Part shown: one piece after another, positions 22,370 to 35,750 of the stretch
Layout of the letters: each line of letters begins with the position of its first letter
How positions within the stretch are numbered: position 1 is the stretch's first letter
DNA from: Cloeon dipterum
Taxonomy: Eukaryota > Arthropoda > Insecta > Ephemeroptera > Baetidae
NCBI RefSeq assembly: GCF_949628265.1
Contig: NC_088789.1
Coordinates: 9,850,886-9,914,885, forward strand
DNA length: 64,000 nucleotides
Direction of reading: 5' to 3'
The notes under the pieces: generated by a model
What the model was told of the DNA's origin: nothing
The model's input: only the letters and a program-made list of their open reading frames with translations
Database searches by the model: none
Position numbers and translations under genes: made by a program

Positions 22370-25132
22370 ATGGGCGACTCCGAGCAAAAGGCCTACCAGC
22401 TCATTTCGGAGGCTGAGAAAAAGTTGAACCGCTCCAATGGCTTCTTTGGACAGCTATTCGGGTAAGTTACCTTAGCGATTGGACACTCTAGGGGCCACTG
22501 GGGTGAGCACCACAGTGGGTTTCGGGGTTACGCCAAAGCCTGCGTGTTCAATCAATAATAAGCCTTCCTTGCCCGTTTCTTGCATCACCAAGAGACCATT
22601 CATCCGCTTTTGCATTTTTTTACTCAGCGTAAAATTGAATATTTGAACAACCTGACGCATTCATTACGCGAGGGCTGATAGATTATAGATGAAGATGAAA
22701 ATACGAGCTTCAAATTGCCTTGCTGAAGTGCTTCACTGCGCATTAATATTGTGTCCTTCAAGCGTTGCTGTCACCGTTTATTGAATTTTGGCGCACAAAA
22801 AATATTCTGCAAAATGAGGCTTTTTAACTAACTGAATATGTTTTTTGAAATTATTTCATTTGATCATTTTTGCTATATACTTTAATAGAAATATTTTCAT
22901 AATGACTTTGGATATTATATGCTTGCGTTAATTCTCATTATATCAATATAATATTTACTTGAATAATGGAATAATTTATATTTGTCTCACCGTCTTGGTA
23001 AGAAGTGTGCATTACTATAATAATATTAAGCAATTCCTTCACTGGTAAAGGCCCTCAATGAAACAGTTTTTTTCTAAACCTGAAATTTCTTAAATCAAAC
23101 ATTAAATTTGCATTTCCCTATCATGAAATAGCCACAAAACCGCAACAACAACCGGAACGGGCATGAAAAGCAGTTATAAATAATAATGTTCGTCATCATG
23201 TCATTTTAGTTTGAAAATAATATCAGTTTTCATTCTCCCTCATTACTAATTTTAAATTTATTTCCTATACTAATCTCAATATTATATTCGAATAATTTAC
23301 TCTCTCGCGTTTCATACTTTCTCAATTAGAGATCTGAAACGTTCTTAAAAATATTGCATTTTATGTGATAATGTGTAAAACTTAAAAAATGGAGTCTTAA
23401 ATCCTGGCGCGTAGCTTAAATGACATAGATAATATCATCTGTTCTACTTTTAGTAAATATTTTTCCCGCGCGATGTATTTAAATTCTGGCAATAAACCAA
23501 TCAAAAAAGTCGTGAGTCATCAGTTCACGCCCCCGTTGACTGCACTGCAATTGCACTATCATCTGATACTGTTTACTACGCTCTACGTCCTTCAGTTTGC
23601 TCTTCCGATCACACTCACTCTTCCACTTTTTGCTGAATTTTGAACACCAAACAATGGCAGATTCCGAGGCCAAAGGTCATGCTTTGATGGCCGAAGCACG
23701 AGCAAAGCTTCAAAAGCCATCGGGACTTCTGTCGTTCTTTTTTGGGTAGGAAAAAAAATTATTTCGGACAGTTTAGTCGGGTCGTCATTCTATTCTCAAT
23801 TGCGTTGAGACTTTTTGAAATCACTTTCTCTTCATTGTTTTTTTCCTGACCGGATACATAAGTTAGTGGTCATAAATGATTTCAAATTGGAATAAATTTA
23901 ATCGTTGTTTTTTTCGTTCACAGTGGTTCGTCCAAAGTGGAGGATGCGGTGGAATGTTACCAGCGGGCAGGAAACATGTTCAAGATGGCAAAGAAATGGA
24001 ACGAGGCTGGAAAAGCTTTTTGCGAGGCAGCCAGCCTGCACGCTAAGGCAGACAGCAAGCATGACGCGGCCACCAATTACGTAGATGCAGCCAATTGTTT
24101 CAAGAAGTCCGATGCCAATGAGGCGGTCAGCTGTCTGTTAAAGGCCATTGAAATTTACACAGACATGGGCAGATTCACCATGGCTGCTCGGCATCACCAG
24201 GTATTTTTCCACCTCTGTTTTTATCATTGGGAAGAAACAATAATACATAAGGAATGAGTTTCAAGTTTGTCCCTGTAAAATATTGATTGCTCAATAATTA
24301 GCATAGATACATTTCATAAATTTTAAACACAAAAATTGCTATACATAGTTAACTTCTCTCAGTGGCAGATAGATTTTGATGCGTGAGAGGAGAGTAGAAT
24401 ATATGAATCACACAAAGTATAGGCATTCAAGTTAAAATTATTAGTCATGCAACTCAATACTATCACAATGATTATCAGAAATGCATAATATATTTATCAA
24501 CATTACAAGGAAGAGAAACATTAAAATTCTGTGTTTAAATATTTTATATTTTGTTCCAGTCCATCGCTGAAATTTATGAAACAGAGGCACCTGACCTTGA
24601 AGCTGCTACTTCGCATTATGAAAAAGCAGCCGATTATTTCAGAGGCGAGGAGTCCAATTCTTCTGCCAATAAATGCATCCTGAAAGTTGCCCAACACGCA
24701 GCTCAGTTAGCTGATTACGAAAAAGCCATTTCAATTTACGAGCAAGTTGCCGCCACCTCGCTAGAGAGCTCCCTCCTCAAGTATTCCGCGAAAGAGTACT
24801 TCTTCAGGGCTGGTCTGTGCCACCTCTGTGTTGACATGCTGAACGCCCAGCTTGCACTGGACCGATACATCCAGCAGTATCCAGCTTTCCAAGACGCGAG
24901 GGAATACAAACTTCTTAAGGTATCATTCTCACTGACAGACAACCGCTTTTGCTGGATTAAATATTTTTTTTCTTTTTCTAAGGTGCTAATGGAGCATATG
25001 GAGGAGCAAAACGTTGATGGATTCACAGAAGCTGTTAAGGATTACGACACAGTCTCTAGGTTCGATCAGTGGTACACCACCATCCTCTTAAGAATCAAGA
25101 AGTCGGTGCAAGACAATCCCGACTTGTGCTAA
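22370..25132 (+). CDS. alphaSnap: alpha-SNAP (NSF attachment protein)
   Basis: Exons 22370-22461, 23924-24200, 24560-24919 and 24983-25132 join in frame to 292 residues, the usual length of alpha-SNAP. The N-terminus ([11 protein letters not shown]) leads to the hydrophobic loop GFFGQLFGG used for membrane contact. TPR-like helices follow ([46 protein letters not shown]). The end, [19 protein letters not shown], is the region that stimulates NSF. The protein bridges SNARE complexes and NSF so that NSF can disassemble SNAREs after membrane fusion. A second first coding exon of equal length lies in intron 1 (23654-23745). The gene is downstream of Rab4 on the same strand and convergent with calmodulin. 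The final residue is Cys where relatives often have Arg. Confidence 0.97.
23513..23525 (+). promoter_or_regulatory. Candidate promoter of alpha-SNAP exon 1b (AP-1 site and initiator)
   Basis: TGAGTCA at 23513-23519 abuts TCAGTT at 23520-23525, an arthropod-type initiator, about 130 bases upstream of the exon 1b start codon. No downstream promoter element matches at +28. Confidence 0.35.
23654..23745 (+). CDS. alphaSnap: Alternative first coding exon (1b) of alpha-SNAP
   Basis: This exon encodes [20 protein letters not shown] and then [11 protein letters not shown], 30 codons plus two bases, followed by a donor (GTAGG). Length (92 bases) and phase equal those of exon 1a, so it splices to 23924 without a frame change. 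By hand alignment 13 of 31 residues match exon 1a. No good acceptor precedes it, so it more likely has its own promoter than being internal; a TCAGTT initiator (23520-23525) and an AP-1 site (23513-23519) lie upstream. The isoform would differ mainly in the membrane loop, GLLSFFFG against GFFGQLFG. Confidence 0.85.
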
Positions 25133-26037
25133 TCCCGCAACATTCCTTGGCTTACTCATTTTTTATTTTTGTTGTAAATATAATTAAGATTTTCTCTCGA
25201 TCGTATTGAGAAAAAAGTAAACTCTTAAGAATTTCCATAACTATTCCTATCACTTTTGGTTGCAGTTCTCTTGGTGTACATAATGAGATCAAAGGCAAAA
25301 ATATATCACATAAAGCAAACCAAATTGTAAAACTATGTTAGTAAAAAATGGTTGGAAGTATAACTGAGAGCGCGCAAGAGCATCGAGTCAATTTTGCTCA
25401 GGATGGGCAATTGAAAATATCTATACCCCTAAGTTATGTTTGGAAAATAAAAAATACAAGTTATGACGTAACATACTTGATTATTTTGTTTCATTAGAAC
25501 CTAATGGAAATGTCAAAATATTTTTTTATTTCCTTACATCTGGTACCAGAATTTTATCCCCACTCAAATCAATGTCACAGGGGTCTCTAATTACGTGAAA
25601 ATGGCTTGAAAATAATGTAATCATTAACTTGCATTCCTCGACTGATCAAATTCAGCTGACTCGTTAATGATAAGAACTAAAAATGAAATCTACACATGTC
25701 ATGCTTCCCTTACAAGCTGCGCACCTCCTAATCTTTAGTTTCACACCGCAATAAGAATACTACACAAAGATGAACATTTCGAGAAAGGAAAAACTGACGC
25801 AAAATGTATTAATTTAACTTCTTAAAATTTATTTAGTTGTTTTACAATTTTTGACCGAAAAGTCATCTCTTTCTGGACTGGGCCCTGTCTGGGCTGGACC
25901 GACCAATCAAACAACCAATTTCAGCGAGTGATTCATTGATGAGTGTGTGTGTGTGGTTGTGTGTATTTATCTTTGGAAATGTAAAAATGACTGTGGTGGA
26001 ATGTGTTTCAAGTAATAAATTAGGGCCGGCAGGCACC
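25133..26037. other. Convergent 3' UTRs of alpha-SNAP and calmodulin
   Basis: No coding sequence. AATAAA for alpha-SNAP is at 25446-25451, about 315 bases after its stop. The part from about 25850 to 26037, with a TG-rich run near 25943-25965, is probably the calmodulin 3' UTR on the minus strand. Confidence 0.6.
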
Positions 26038-27090
<1,053 letters not shown>

Positions 27091-27516
27091 GGTTGATTGC
27101 TGGATGTGACCGAGAAGACGGTCGGCCGATTCAGAAGCTATAAAGCAACTAGCAAGAAATTAGTTCGTGAGGTAGTCATCCGCGGATAATGTTTATGTAA
27201 TTCACAGCTTGTGTTGAGCCAGTTGCATTAGTATTGTAGAGAAGAAATAAAGCTGGGGCTAAATTAAATCGTTTTATTGAAACAAAAGGTTGGCTATTTA
27301 AATGTTTTATATTTTTGTGTAACAGTAAATTCGCGAGAGAAAATAGATCCAACTGCCATTGGCCAGTAGAGACGTCGCATTGCAGTCAGTCGAAGGCGGC
27401 CTAATTCAAAAATACGTCACGGAGATGTATAATTTGATTTATTATAGTATTTTACAGGTATCTGCACGTGCATTTTGGATAATAACGTATCACGGTGAAA
27501 AGTCACTTCAAAGGGA
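27091..27516. other. Calmodulin promoter / 5' UTR and PFDN2 3' UTR
   Basis: About 425 bases between two minus-strand genes. AATAAA for PFDN2 is at 27443-27438, leaving about 340 bases for the calmodulin promoter and leader. A CTTTATAGC sequence on the minus strand near 27140 is only weakly TATA-like. Confidence 0.6.
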
Positions 27517-27980
27517 TCAGTTGACAAGAACACCAGCTTGCTGGGGCGCTTTCGGCGCTTCTTGTTTCTCCTGCTCTTCGTCTCCGGCGTTCCTCACTCT
27601 GATGTTGTATTTTTCTTTATAGTCGTTCAATTCAGTTCCTTTACGTGTCAACGCCTCGTTGTGCAACCGGATGGCTTCGCCAAGCTGCTCCAGACTCTGC
27701 AGAAGCTGCGGACGCACTTCTTTGACGGTGCGTTCGACCAGCACGCCGTTGATTAGGCGGAAACATTTTCGATCATCTTCAATCTTCCCCAGGGCGTCTA
27801 CCACGATCCTAAAACAAAGACCTTTTTGACTTGGGCGCATGGGCGGCGAGCTTGATTTTACTTGTGTTCGTTCTGGTCAACTTCCATCTCCGATATTTTG
27901 AGGGCAAGCCGCCGCTGTTCATTGCGAAGGGCATTAAAGCCGGCCACAATTTCCTCAGGAGACTTTCCTTTATCGGCCAT
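27517..27980 (-). CDS. Pfdn2: Prefoldin subunit 2
   Basis: Two exons, 27980-27862 and 27808-27517, join in frame to 136 residues. It opens MADKGKSPEEIVAGFNALRN and continues EQRRLALKISEMEVDQNEHK, KIVVDALGKIEDDRKCFRL and INGVLVERTVKEVRPQLLQS. Two long coiled-coil helices flank a short beta hairpin, as in beta-class prefoldin subunits. It is part of the hexameric prefoldin that hands unfolded actin and tubulin to the TRiC/CCT chaperonin. The C-terminal tail is rich in Gln, Ala and Pro, as in relatives. Two ACCGGT sites lie 38-77 bases upstream of the ATG. Confidence 0.97.
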
Positions 27981-28017
27981 GCTTGTGCTTGTTTTGATAC
28001 CTCATGTCTTAAAAACT

Positions 28018-28057
28018 ACCGGTTCCCCTCCCAGTCACTCCTAGCTGGAATACCGGT
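28018..28057. promoter_or_regulatory. Two ACCGGT palindromes in the PFDN2 promoter
   Basis: TACCGGTT occurs at 28017-28024 and again at 28051-28058, 34 bases apart in the same orientation, directly upstream of the PFDN2 start codon. The same motif clusters at the LBR promoter. Confidence 0.5.
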
Positions 28058-28560
28058 TGCCTAATAATACCGCACCATAAAAGGTTAGGCAGAGAAGAAT
28101 AATAGCAAAGTGACGAAATCCCAACCAAATTATTATTGAAATAATAATGCCCCATTAAAATGTGAAAGTCTAAAAACAATTAGGAAAACCTTGACCTATT
28201 TTTTCAGTTTTATTGCCACCGTTAATGAAGTTTTTAGATAAATCCATGACCTTTAATGAACATAGGTTTGACGATTTGATGACTTTAATACCATATATAC
28301 ATTTTTATTTTTCTGTTTTATGGGATGCGTTCAGTAACAACTGTATTTTTATACGAACAAAATTGTAAATGAAATATTTATTAAACACCAAAAGGTGTAC
28401 AACAGACATAAAATACAGATTAATTAAGTACGAACAAAATTGTGTGTTCCTTTTTAATGTTAACTATGGCCTCCTGTTAATTGACTTTGAATTATTCACA
28501 AGTTTTTTCTTTAAAAATTATATTCATAAAAAATTGATTAAAATTTTAAAGAGCTAAAAA
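28058..28560. other. AT-rich intergenic DNA
   Basis: No gene, RNA or repeat is seen here. Confidence 0.6.
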
Positions 28561-29660
28561 ATGATAATTTCCCACATTTTCCTTTCTGGCGATTAAAGCG
28601 AAAATGAAATAAAATAGGCCAACTGGGGGCGCCACGCGCAAATCTGTTCGGAAAAACCGACGAGCATTTTCATCGCTGGCCGCCAGATGTCCAAGAAAGC
28701 GTTGGCAACCAGCATCGAGCGTTTGTCGTGCGGGCTGCATACTCCAGCAACGATCAGGCGCCAATCGAAATAATTACGAGGGAGGAACTTCGGCCGTACA
28801 AATCTCCACGGCCCAAACATAGGTTCAAAAAATTAAAAACTAGAAATTTTTGTTTTTCGGCGGGAAAAAGGGTTGCGACTTGGCAACGGGGCGGCAATTA
28901 AGACGCTGGCTGGCAGCGTTCCGTTCCAGTGACTCGGCGTACTTCCGCTGCACGCTGAGTGCGTGTCTTCACCTTGAGTCGCACCAGGCGCGCGAGAGAG
29001 CGCCCAGCGGCTTTTGCCAAATCCGAAAATTTGATGCACAGAAGTCGCGCGTCGACGCTGCCGGGGCGAATTTATTCGGCCGAAAGAGGAGGAGGAAAAA
29101 TCAGGGCGGACGGACACCGGAAGCCGGTTTTTCCTGTTGCTGTCGCGCTCTGCACGTGCAAAGGGGTTGGTCCGCGCCTCGTGGAGAGAAAGAGAGAGAG
29201 AGGACCAGGGGTGAATGAGGGGTGCTGACGTCACGAGGCACGCTACGCTAGCTAGCTGTGGCTGCGCCGCTAGCTGCTGCCTGCCTGCCGAAACACCTGG
29301 CCTGGTCGCGGGTCCAGGTGCATGCGGGACGACAGCTGGCGGAACGACGACCATCACCAGCGCGAGAGCAACCTTGCGGAAATCAACAGATATCCCCGCG
29401 CGTTCAAAATACTACACGCGCACTCATAATAAATACGCGCGCATTCAGATTTCTCCCCGAGATCGACTCTCTGCGCCGCGCGCGCACTTGCGTTTTATTT
29501 TGCGGGAAAATCAGCGCCTCCTTCCTTTTTCCTATGATTCCACGATATTCGCTTTCCCAAGAGCCAAGGTTGATCAGATCACGTGCGTGTCGCTTTTTTA
29601 TTCTTCAGTCAGATTTCACATTTTGAAGTGCGCGAAATACAATGGCCGCGTAAGTGACAC
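28561..29660. other. CpG-rich block with CRE; promoter-like or enhancer-like
   Basis: A GC- and CpG-rich block of about 1.1 kb contrasts with the AT-rich flanks. It has a CRE at 29226-29233 and a GAGA run near 29187-29201. Open frames on both strands reflect base composition and have no domain. At the right end a start codon in good context (29641) is followed by a strong donor, listed separately. Confidence 0.45.
29607..29648 (+). other. Candidate first exon of an unidentified plus-strand transcript
   Basis: TCAGTC (29605-29610, initiator-like) is followed by ATGGCC in strong start context (A at -3, G at +4). After only eight coding bases comes GTAAGTG, a near-perfect donor at 29649. I cannot find the partner exon, so this may be a lncRNA, a gene with a long intron, or chance. 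Confidence 0.25.
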
Positions 29661-32600
29661 ACTGACTCTTTTAATTATTGTTACAAAAGAGGCGGAAGCT
29701 TGTATTTTGGCCGGTGAAAAATAAATGTTCTTGGAGATTTCTTGCACTGATAGTTTCATTAAAATTTAAAGGGTGGTACGAGCTCTTAATTTATTAATAA
29801 AAATTGTCTGGTGACAAGACTATAAGGAGTAATTATCATTATATTAGTCCCTATCACTATAACCAAGGTTGTTTATCTTGTAGAGATATTTTCACTAGAG
29901 GTTGTTTTTCCACGTACTAATTGAAAATCAGGCTTCATCATCGTTGCTCAATAATCGTCATTTAATTGTTTACTAGTTTTGGTGTCCCTTTTTGTTAAGT
30001 GTAGCCTTGGTGCTTCTAGAAATAGGAAACTGACACCGAAACTGGTAAAAAATAAGTGAAATTATTGAGCATGCTTATTGGGGAGCTTTAAATTCAGGAA
30101 TTATTCACTATATGTTAGTAGTTTTTCCAGTCAATTTTGTTGCAAATTTTTCATGCATGAATTCTTATTCCTTTCACAACATTTACCCTTGCAGAATTTG
30201 ATTAATTCATTTCATGCCATCTGTCAAAATTACCATAAAAACGTTTCAATGCTGATTTAAAAATTCTGTATTAATATGTTGATTATGAAAATCAAAATTT
30301 TATTTTAAAAAAATCCTAAATCTAAGCAATATTTTTCTAACGAAATGCCAAAATATAACGTCTCTTTGGCTTCTGCGTCACGGGTACACGAGTGTCCCTA
30401 TTTTTCTCGACACTTGAATTTCTGCCACGACAAGTCAATTTAAACGAGACAGTTCTAGTGTTTTTAAAAGGCACAGTCCACAGATATCCGCACGATTTAT
30501 TGTAGGAAACAAAGTTTTCCCAAGAAACTCCTATTCTAAATATCGTTTTCGCACACACAGTCAAAACGCACGACTCAATAATGACGAAGTTGTGACTGCT
30601 TTGTGATGATGGTTCGGAGCTGACGCGCGTGTTCGGTTTTCAAATTTCAAGTGCACGCACGAGCTGATGAGCGGAAAAATCGAGAGCGCGCAATTAAAAA
30701 GAAATCGGAGTGCATGAACTCGATTAATAATTCATACACATGCACTCACTTTCGGCAAAAAAAGGTCGGCGAAAATGCCGGCTGCTGCACGCGGGTGTTG
30801 ATACGCGCGGCTGGGAAGTTTTTAGAGGTTTAAAGACCTGCCAGGTCGTTAGCCACATTTGCATAAAGCCATTTCGCGATTTATACACACACACACACAC
30901 TCAGACAAACGAGGAAGTGAGAAAAAATAGCAGAGCTCCGCGCTGCGGATAATATAATAAGCGAACGAGCGTAAACGTATACGAGATCTAAGAGAGAGAA
31001 AGAAACGGAGACAATGGGAATAAATATGCGCGGCGGCGGCGGCCACGCGGGCCTTTAAAGATAAAAAATGTATTGCTCGTGTGAATAGGACTGCAGTGTG
31101 TGTAAAATACGTATACGCTCTATAGGCACATATAAATAAGATCAAGTACAGTAAAGTTCCTTCACTTGCGCGCGCGGCCTTTTTTCAATTACAATTGTGC
31201 ATCCACCGCAACCAATTGCATGCAGCATCTCACACTTTTAATTGCGATTTTATGTCTCTCGCGCGGCAGCGGCGTCTCTATTTCCTTGATTAAAAATCCG
31301 CGCTGTGCATGCGCTTTGATAATACACTTTTCAAGCTTTTATCCAACTGTCTGATAGCTAAAAGCCCGCGGCACGAGAGCCATGTGTACAGCTGGTGGCA
31401 AAATTGTTGCCGGGAATCCTTAAAAGTAGGAATGAAAAAAAACAAGCCCTATTGGAAGAACACTTGACTTCCTGTGCGCTGCATTCGCTGGCTAAATGCA
31501 CGGGGGAGCATTTTCAAATTAAAATTTACGTGTGTTGCGGTAGGAGGGTAAGAAAATATCAATTTTCTGCTGGGCTGTCTGCTTTTTTAGTATAAAATCC
31601 GTTCGAAAATCAAATCACGCACCCCTCTACGCTCATTAAGGTGGCCCTGCATTTTTACGAACTCATTCACTTCCGAGAATGGTTATTTCCCTGTATGATG
31701 AGAAAGCTAAATCTGGCGTTTATGCCACAACTGATTCACGCGTGCAACGAGAGCGGAAACAAAAGGACTGTCTAATTAGCAAAAAGGAAATATGCGGATT
31801 TTCGTGACAGTAATTTCGGCACACCCGTTAGGAACAATATACCACTTTTCAAATCATTCTCAGACGAGAATAGTCTTTGCGACTAAACATTTTAGTTCAT
31901 TTATTTCATAAATCTTTTTAAATGTAGATTTTTCAATGTTTGCTTATATTCGCCGACGACCACATTCGCGCAACGCGCAGGCATGTCGTTGGGAGGAGTA
32001 TACGACGCTTTGAAACTGGCAGATAAAAATTTGTTTAAACAAAATTATGATATAATTTGCAGTACATTAATTAACGCCAATTGTATCAGAAAAACACACT
32101 TATTGCGAAACTCGTTAAATAAAGTAAAAGAGAGCTTAAAGTTTTCCGTCTTCGAAGGCATCTTGGATCTGTGATCGGGGGAAACTTTTTTACCGCAAAT
32201 CTGGCCCCGATGCTTTAATTTAAAAATTAACGCTATAGATTTTTTCACTTGGATCAACTATCATCGTTTTTATTCCAAGATAAAAAAAATTGGTTGGAAT
32301 GAGATACCCCTGAGCGCCTAGCAATGGTAACATTTGGTCCTTAAAGAGAAAGCCATAATATATGGCAGTGATAATATAATTTTATAAATTTTGTATCATG
32401 AAAAAACATTTTAACAATACTCATAGCCTATTGGTTTCGAAAATTTCGTCCCATTGCGAATAAATTCACTGAAAAATAATATGTTAACTGCAGTTCGGTT
32501 GAAAAGAATTCGACATTTTGCAGCATTTTTCTTTTCTGTTAAGGCAAACAGAAAAAGCTGTGATTATGCCAAGAGAGGGAATTTTTAGTGTCGTTTGTCA
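29661..32600. other. Intergenic desert, no gene seen
   Basis: Mostly AT-rich, with a GC-richer patch about 30600-31640 containing an (AC)n run near 30887-30901 and (GCG)n near 31031. No coding exon, tRNA or element is supported. Confidence 0.55.
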
Positions 32601-33452
32601 AAGCATTAAAATGAGAAGACCCACAACCAACAGTCAGTCAGCTCGGCGGCGATCACAGAACGCAGCAGTGCAGCTTGTTTATACCTAATAGTAGCAGCTC
32701 ACTTGACTTGGAAATAACTCAATGCACATATAATTATTCTCCGTGCCGGCAGACACACGCGCGTATTCTCGAGGCGAAGCGGAAGAAGCACTCAAGAGAG
32801 AAGCAGCGAGAGATCAAAGACAGCATGATTTTGAATAATTCTTTTCAAATAGCTCGAGAAATAACTTTCATTTTTCAGAATCGACGTCTCCGCCGCTTGC
32901 ATGCTAAACAACAATACATAGAGTCGGCGGCGTTCAAGGAAATATGAACATCAAACAAAAGCGCGCCTCCCTCTCCGAAATATACATAAGCATCTAGGCG
33001 CGAAACGCGAGTGATCACGTTGAGCAAATAGAATTTTATTTGTCGCGTTGCGACTTGCGACGAGAGAGTGCCATGAGCGAGAGGATGCTTCCTGATTGAC
33101 GAAATCGACGCGCCCAGCTGTCATTCGATTCACGTGTCCACGATGCTATTTATTTCGCCGCTTTCGCGCATAATGCCCAGAGGAAGCAACATACAACAAA
33201 TAAATAGAATAATTGGCGCTGCATCACGCACGCAAAAGTGTCGCATTCAGCGCAGCCGAGCAGCGCGTGCAAGAAAGGAGCCGAGCCGAACAAAGCGCAG
33301 AATGGAAATAAGCAGGAGCTTGATTTCCTCCCGCTGCAGTGAATGAGCGTTGTCTTGAATAATTCTTCCTGCTCTGCTTCCTCCTGCAAAGGTACACACA
33401 CAGCACCAATTAATGGCTGCGCATTGTGGATCCTACCGCCAAGATAAAAAAC

Positions 33453-33519
<67 letters not shown>

Positions 33520-35750
33520 AGAAGAAGTGCTTTCAAGCCTTTGCTGCTTCCTGTGTTTGACAGAGCGAGGAGAAAACGGGCCGGAAAAAAATCTAAAAAA
33601 CGTCGACGGTGGGGTGCATTTCGCGATAAAAATAGGCTTTCCGCTCGGCGGGCCGCGCGCCACGCGCCCTGACGTGAACGCTCGCACACACCGCGCCAGC
33701 AGCTTATACCTTTCGCCCTGCCAACCTTTCATTATCTGCCGAACGAATTAATGTTCCTTCCACTCACGCCACGAGAATCGCTTTAATGTACAAAACCACG
33801 AAACCGTGAATTTTCTCGATTCCGAGCCAATTATTGCGACATTAACTACTCTTTTGCCTGAACGCTGCGGAATTTTCGCTTATGCCGCTTGAGCAGAGCA
33901 GCAGCGATTCGAAATGCTCGTTTTCATTTCTCCGAGTTGATTGGGTGTAAAACGGCGATAATAAAGCGGGAGGAGATAAATTAAGTTGCCGCGCGTCGCG
34001 ACCGGCTATTCGGAATTATGCTGATTACTTTTGGAGATGCGCCATTGCCATCACGCGGAAGCACCTGCTGTAAAATGTTTTATTACGAGCGCTTGCCGCG
34101 TGTGTGCTTGGGTATTATACCGGGGCCCAGTGCATGTCAGACGAACATTTTACTTTTGTGTTGTTCATTAAAGGTCTCGAAACGCGCAGAAGGAGGGACG
34201 AGTGTTGTTATCGGGGGAATTTCATCGATGCGCCCTGCCTTTTGTTTGCTGTACGTGTATTATAACAATTTACACGCGAGCCAAACGCAGTCTCAGGTAC
34301 AAAAAAGGACAATCAATAATTCGTGTTATCAAGTTTTAATTAAAGTTGTATTCCAGGAAGTAAATTATAATATAAATTTGTATGCTTTGATGAAATAAAA
34401 CTACCATTAAAATGCTGGTCAGTGGGCGATAGCGAGTTGGAGCTGTGTCTAAAGTGGCACAAAATGCAGCATTTTACAGCCGGCGTTCATCGCACTCGCG
34501 GTAGACAGCAACTTGTTGAAATGACACAGCGTGTGTGGATATATTGTGATAAGCATCTCGGTTTTAAAATCGCCTGACTAATTAGGTCTGTTGAAAATTC
34601 GTTCCATGCATGATATACGCCTGCTCGTGCCGAGTTAATAGAAAATTAAGTTGTGAAAAGCGACGCATTCGAATAGCGTGTGGCAATTTCCAGAGGAATT
34701 ATTTCGAATTAAAATAAAAATCAACGTCAAGGTAGCATTAGTGGAAAGAAAGGCACGGGTTGGTAACGTTAATAACTAGGCAGATTTTTTTAAACCACTC
34801 ATATTGTTGAAATTTTTGTAATATTTATTTTCTTACTTATTTTATTGTTCTTTTCAAAGACTATACGATTTTAGATTCTGCTTAGGGAAAAACAGAGTAA
34901 CACAGCAAATGAAAAGCCTATAGAAATTCAGGCCTTGAAAACACAGTGCTTTATCTAAAAAGTATTTGTGGTCCCACCGATAAGAGGTGTAAAAGCAAGC
35001 CGTTTATGCAGCTGGCCTGTTGATACGTACACAGGCATAAATAAATTGGAGCAAAAAACACACTCGGCCCCTCGTCAATCCTATTCAAAAAGGCGTCCGT
35101 TCCATCAGCCGACGAAAAAATCAAACCGCGTCATTTAAATCGACTAACAAATGGCCAACTGCTGCCGGTGAACAGCATACATCGGAATTATTGATATAAT
35201 AAGTCGAAAAATCAGGAGCGGACGCGTTCCAGTGGTATGGCCTAATAATGGCCGGCGCGCGCCAACATTGTGCGGGGGCGCGTGTGCCGCCACGTGCGGG
35301 GGTTGAGGGTGTGCAGGCGGCAGTCTGCGCCAGCTGCAGTGCACCCCAAACACTTGTTTAAATAATTCCTCCACTTGATGCTCTCTGATTTCCACATCGC
35401 GCCAGTTGGCCCACGAGCGAGCGAGGCTGCGTCGCGGGCCCCAATTCCCTTGCCGGGACTTTTTTCTTTCTTTGCACTCTGCTGGGGCCGCTTTTTTATT
35501 AGATCGACTCATCTTTTTATCGCGCTCGCTCTTAACTCACTCCCCGCGCGCTTATCGCTGAAACTGCGTGCAGCTTTAGATACTCGCGCGCGCTTGCCAC
35601 TCTGCATTTTTATCACTCCCGCCGCTAAAGGGGTGAGTCTTGTTGGGGCTCTTGGGCCGTGCACTTTTCGAACGATGCTTTTTGTGTTATGACAAATATA
35701 GAACAACACCGCGGACTGGTTTTGATTTTTTACGTTCGTATTAGCCCTGT
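32601..35750. other. Intergenic desert with GC-rich patches
   Basis: GC-richer patches lie at about 32640-33750 and 35060-35640. A frame of 126 codons at 34018-34398 (plus) has no recognisable domain. Frames rich in Leu/Ser or Arg/Glu near 33450 are translations of the GA tract. Confidence 0.5.
33455..33516. repeat. (GA)31 microsatellite followed by (GAA)n
   Basis: Sixty-two bases of uninterrupted GA dinucleotides lead directly into about four GAA triplets. It is the longest simple repeat in the window. Confidence 0.95.

Noticed and set aside
28833-29724. Overlapping frames of 120-174 codons on both strands
   Set aside because: The block is GC-rich with few stops by composition; the peptides have no domain and no consistent splice structure.
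33150-33732. Long frames with Leu-Ser or Arg-Glu runs on both strands
   Set aside because: The runs are translations of the (GA)31 microsatellite, and no flanking domain is recognisable.
34018-34398. A 126-codon plus-strand frame in the desert
   Set aside because: No recognised similarity, signal or splice context, so it is not called as a gene.
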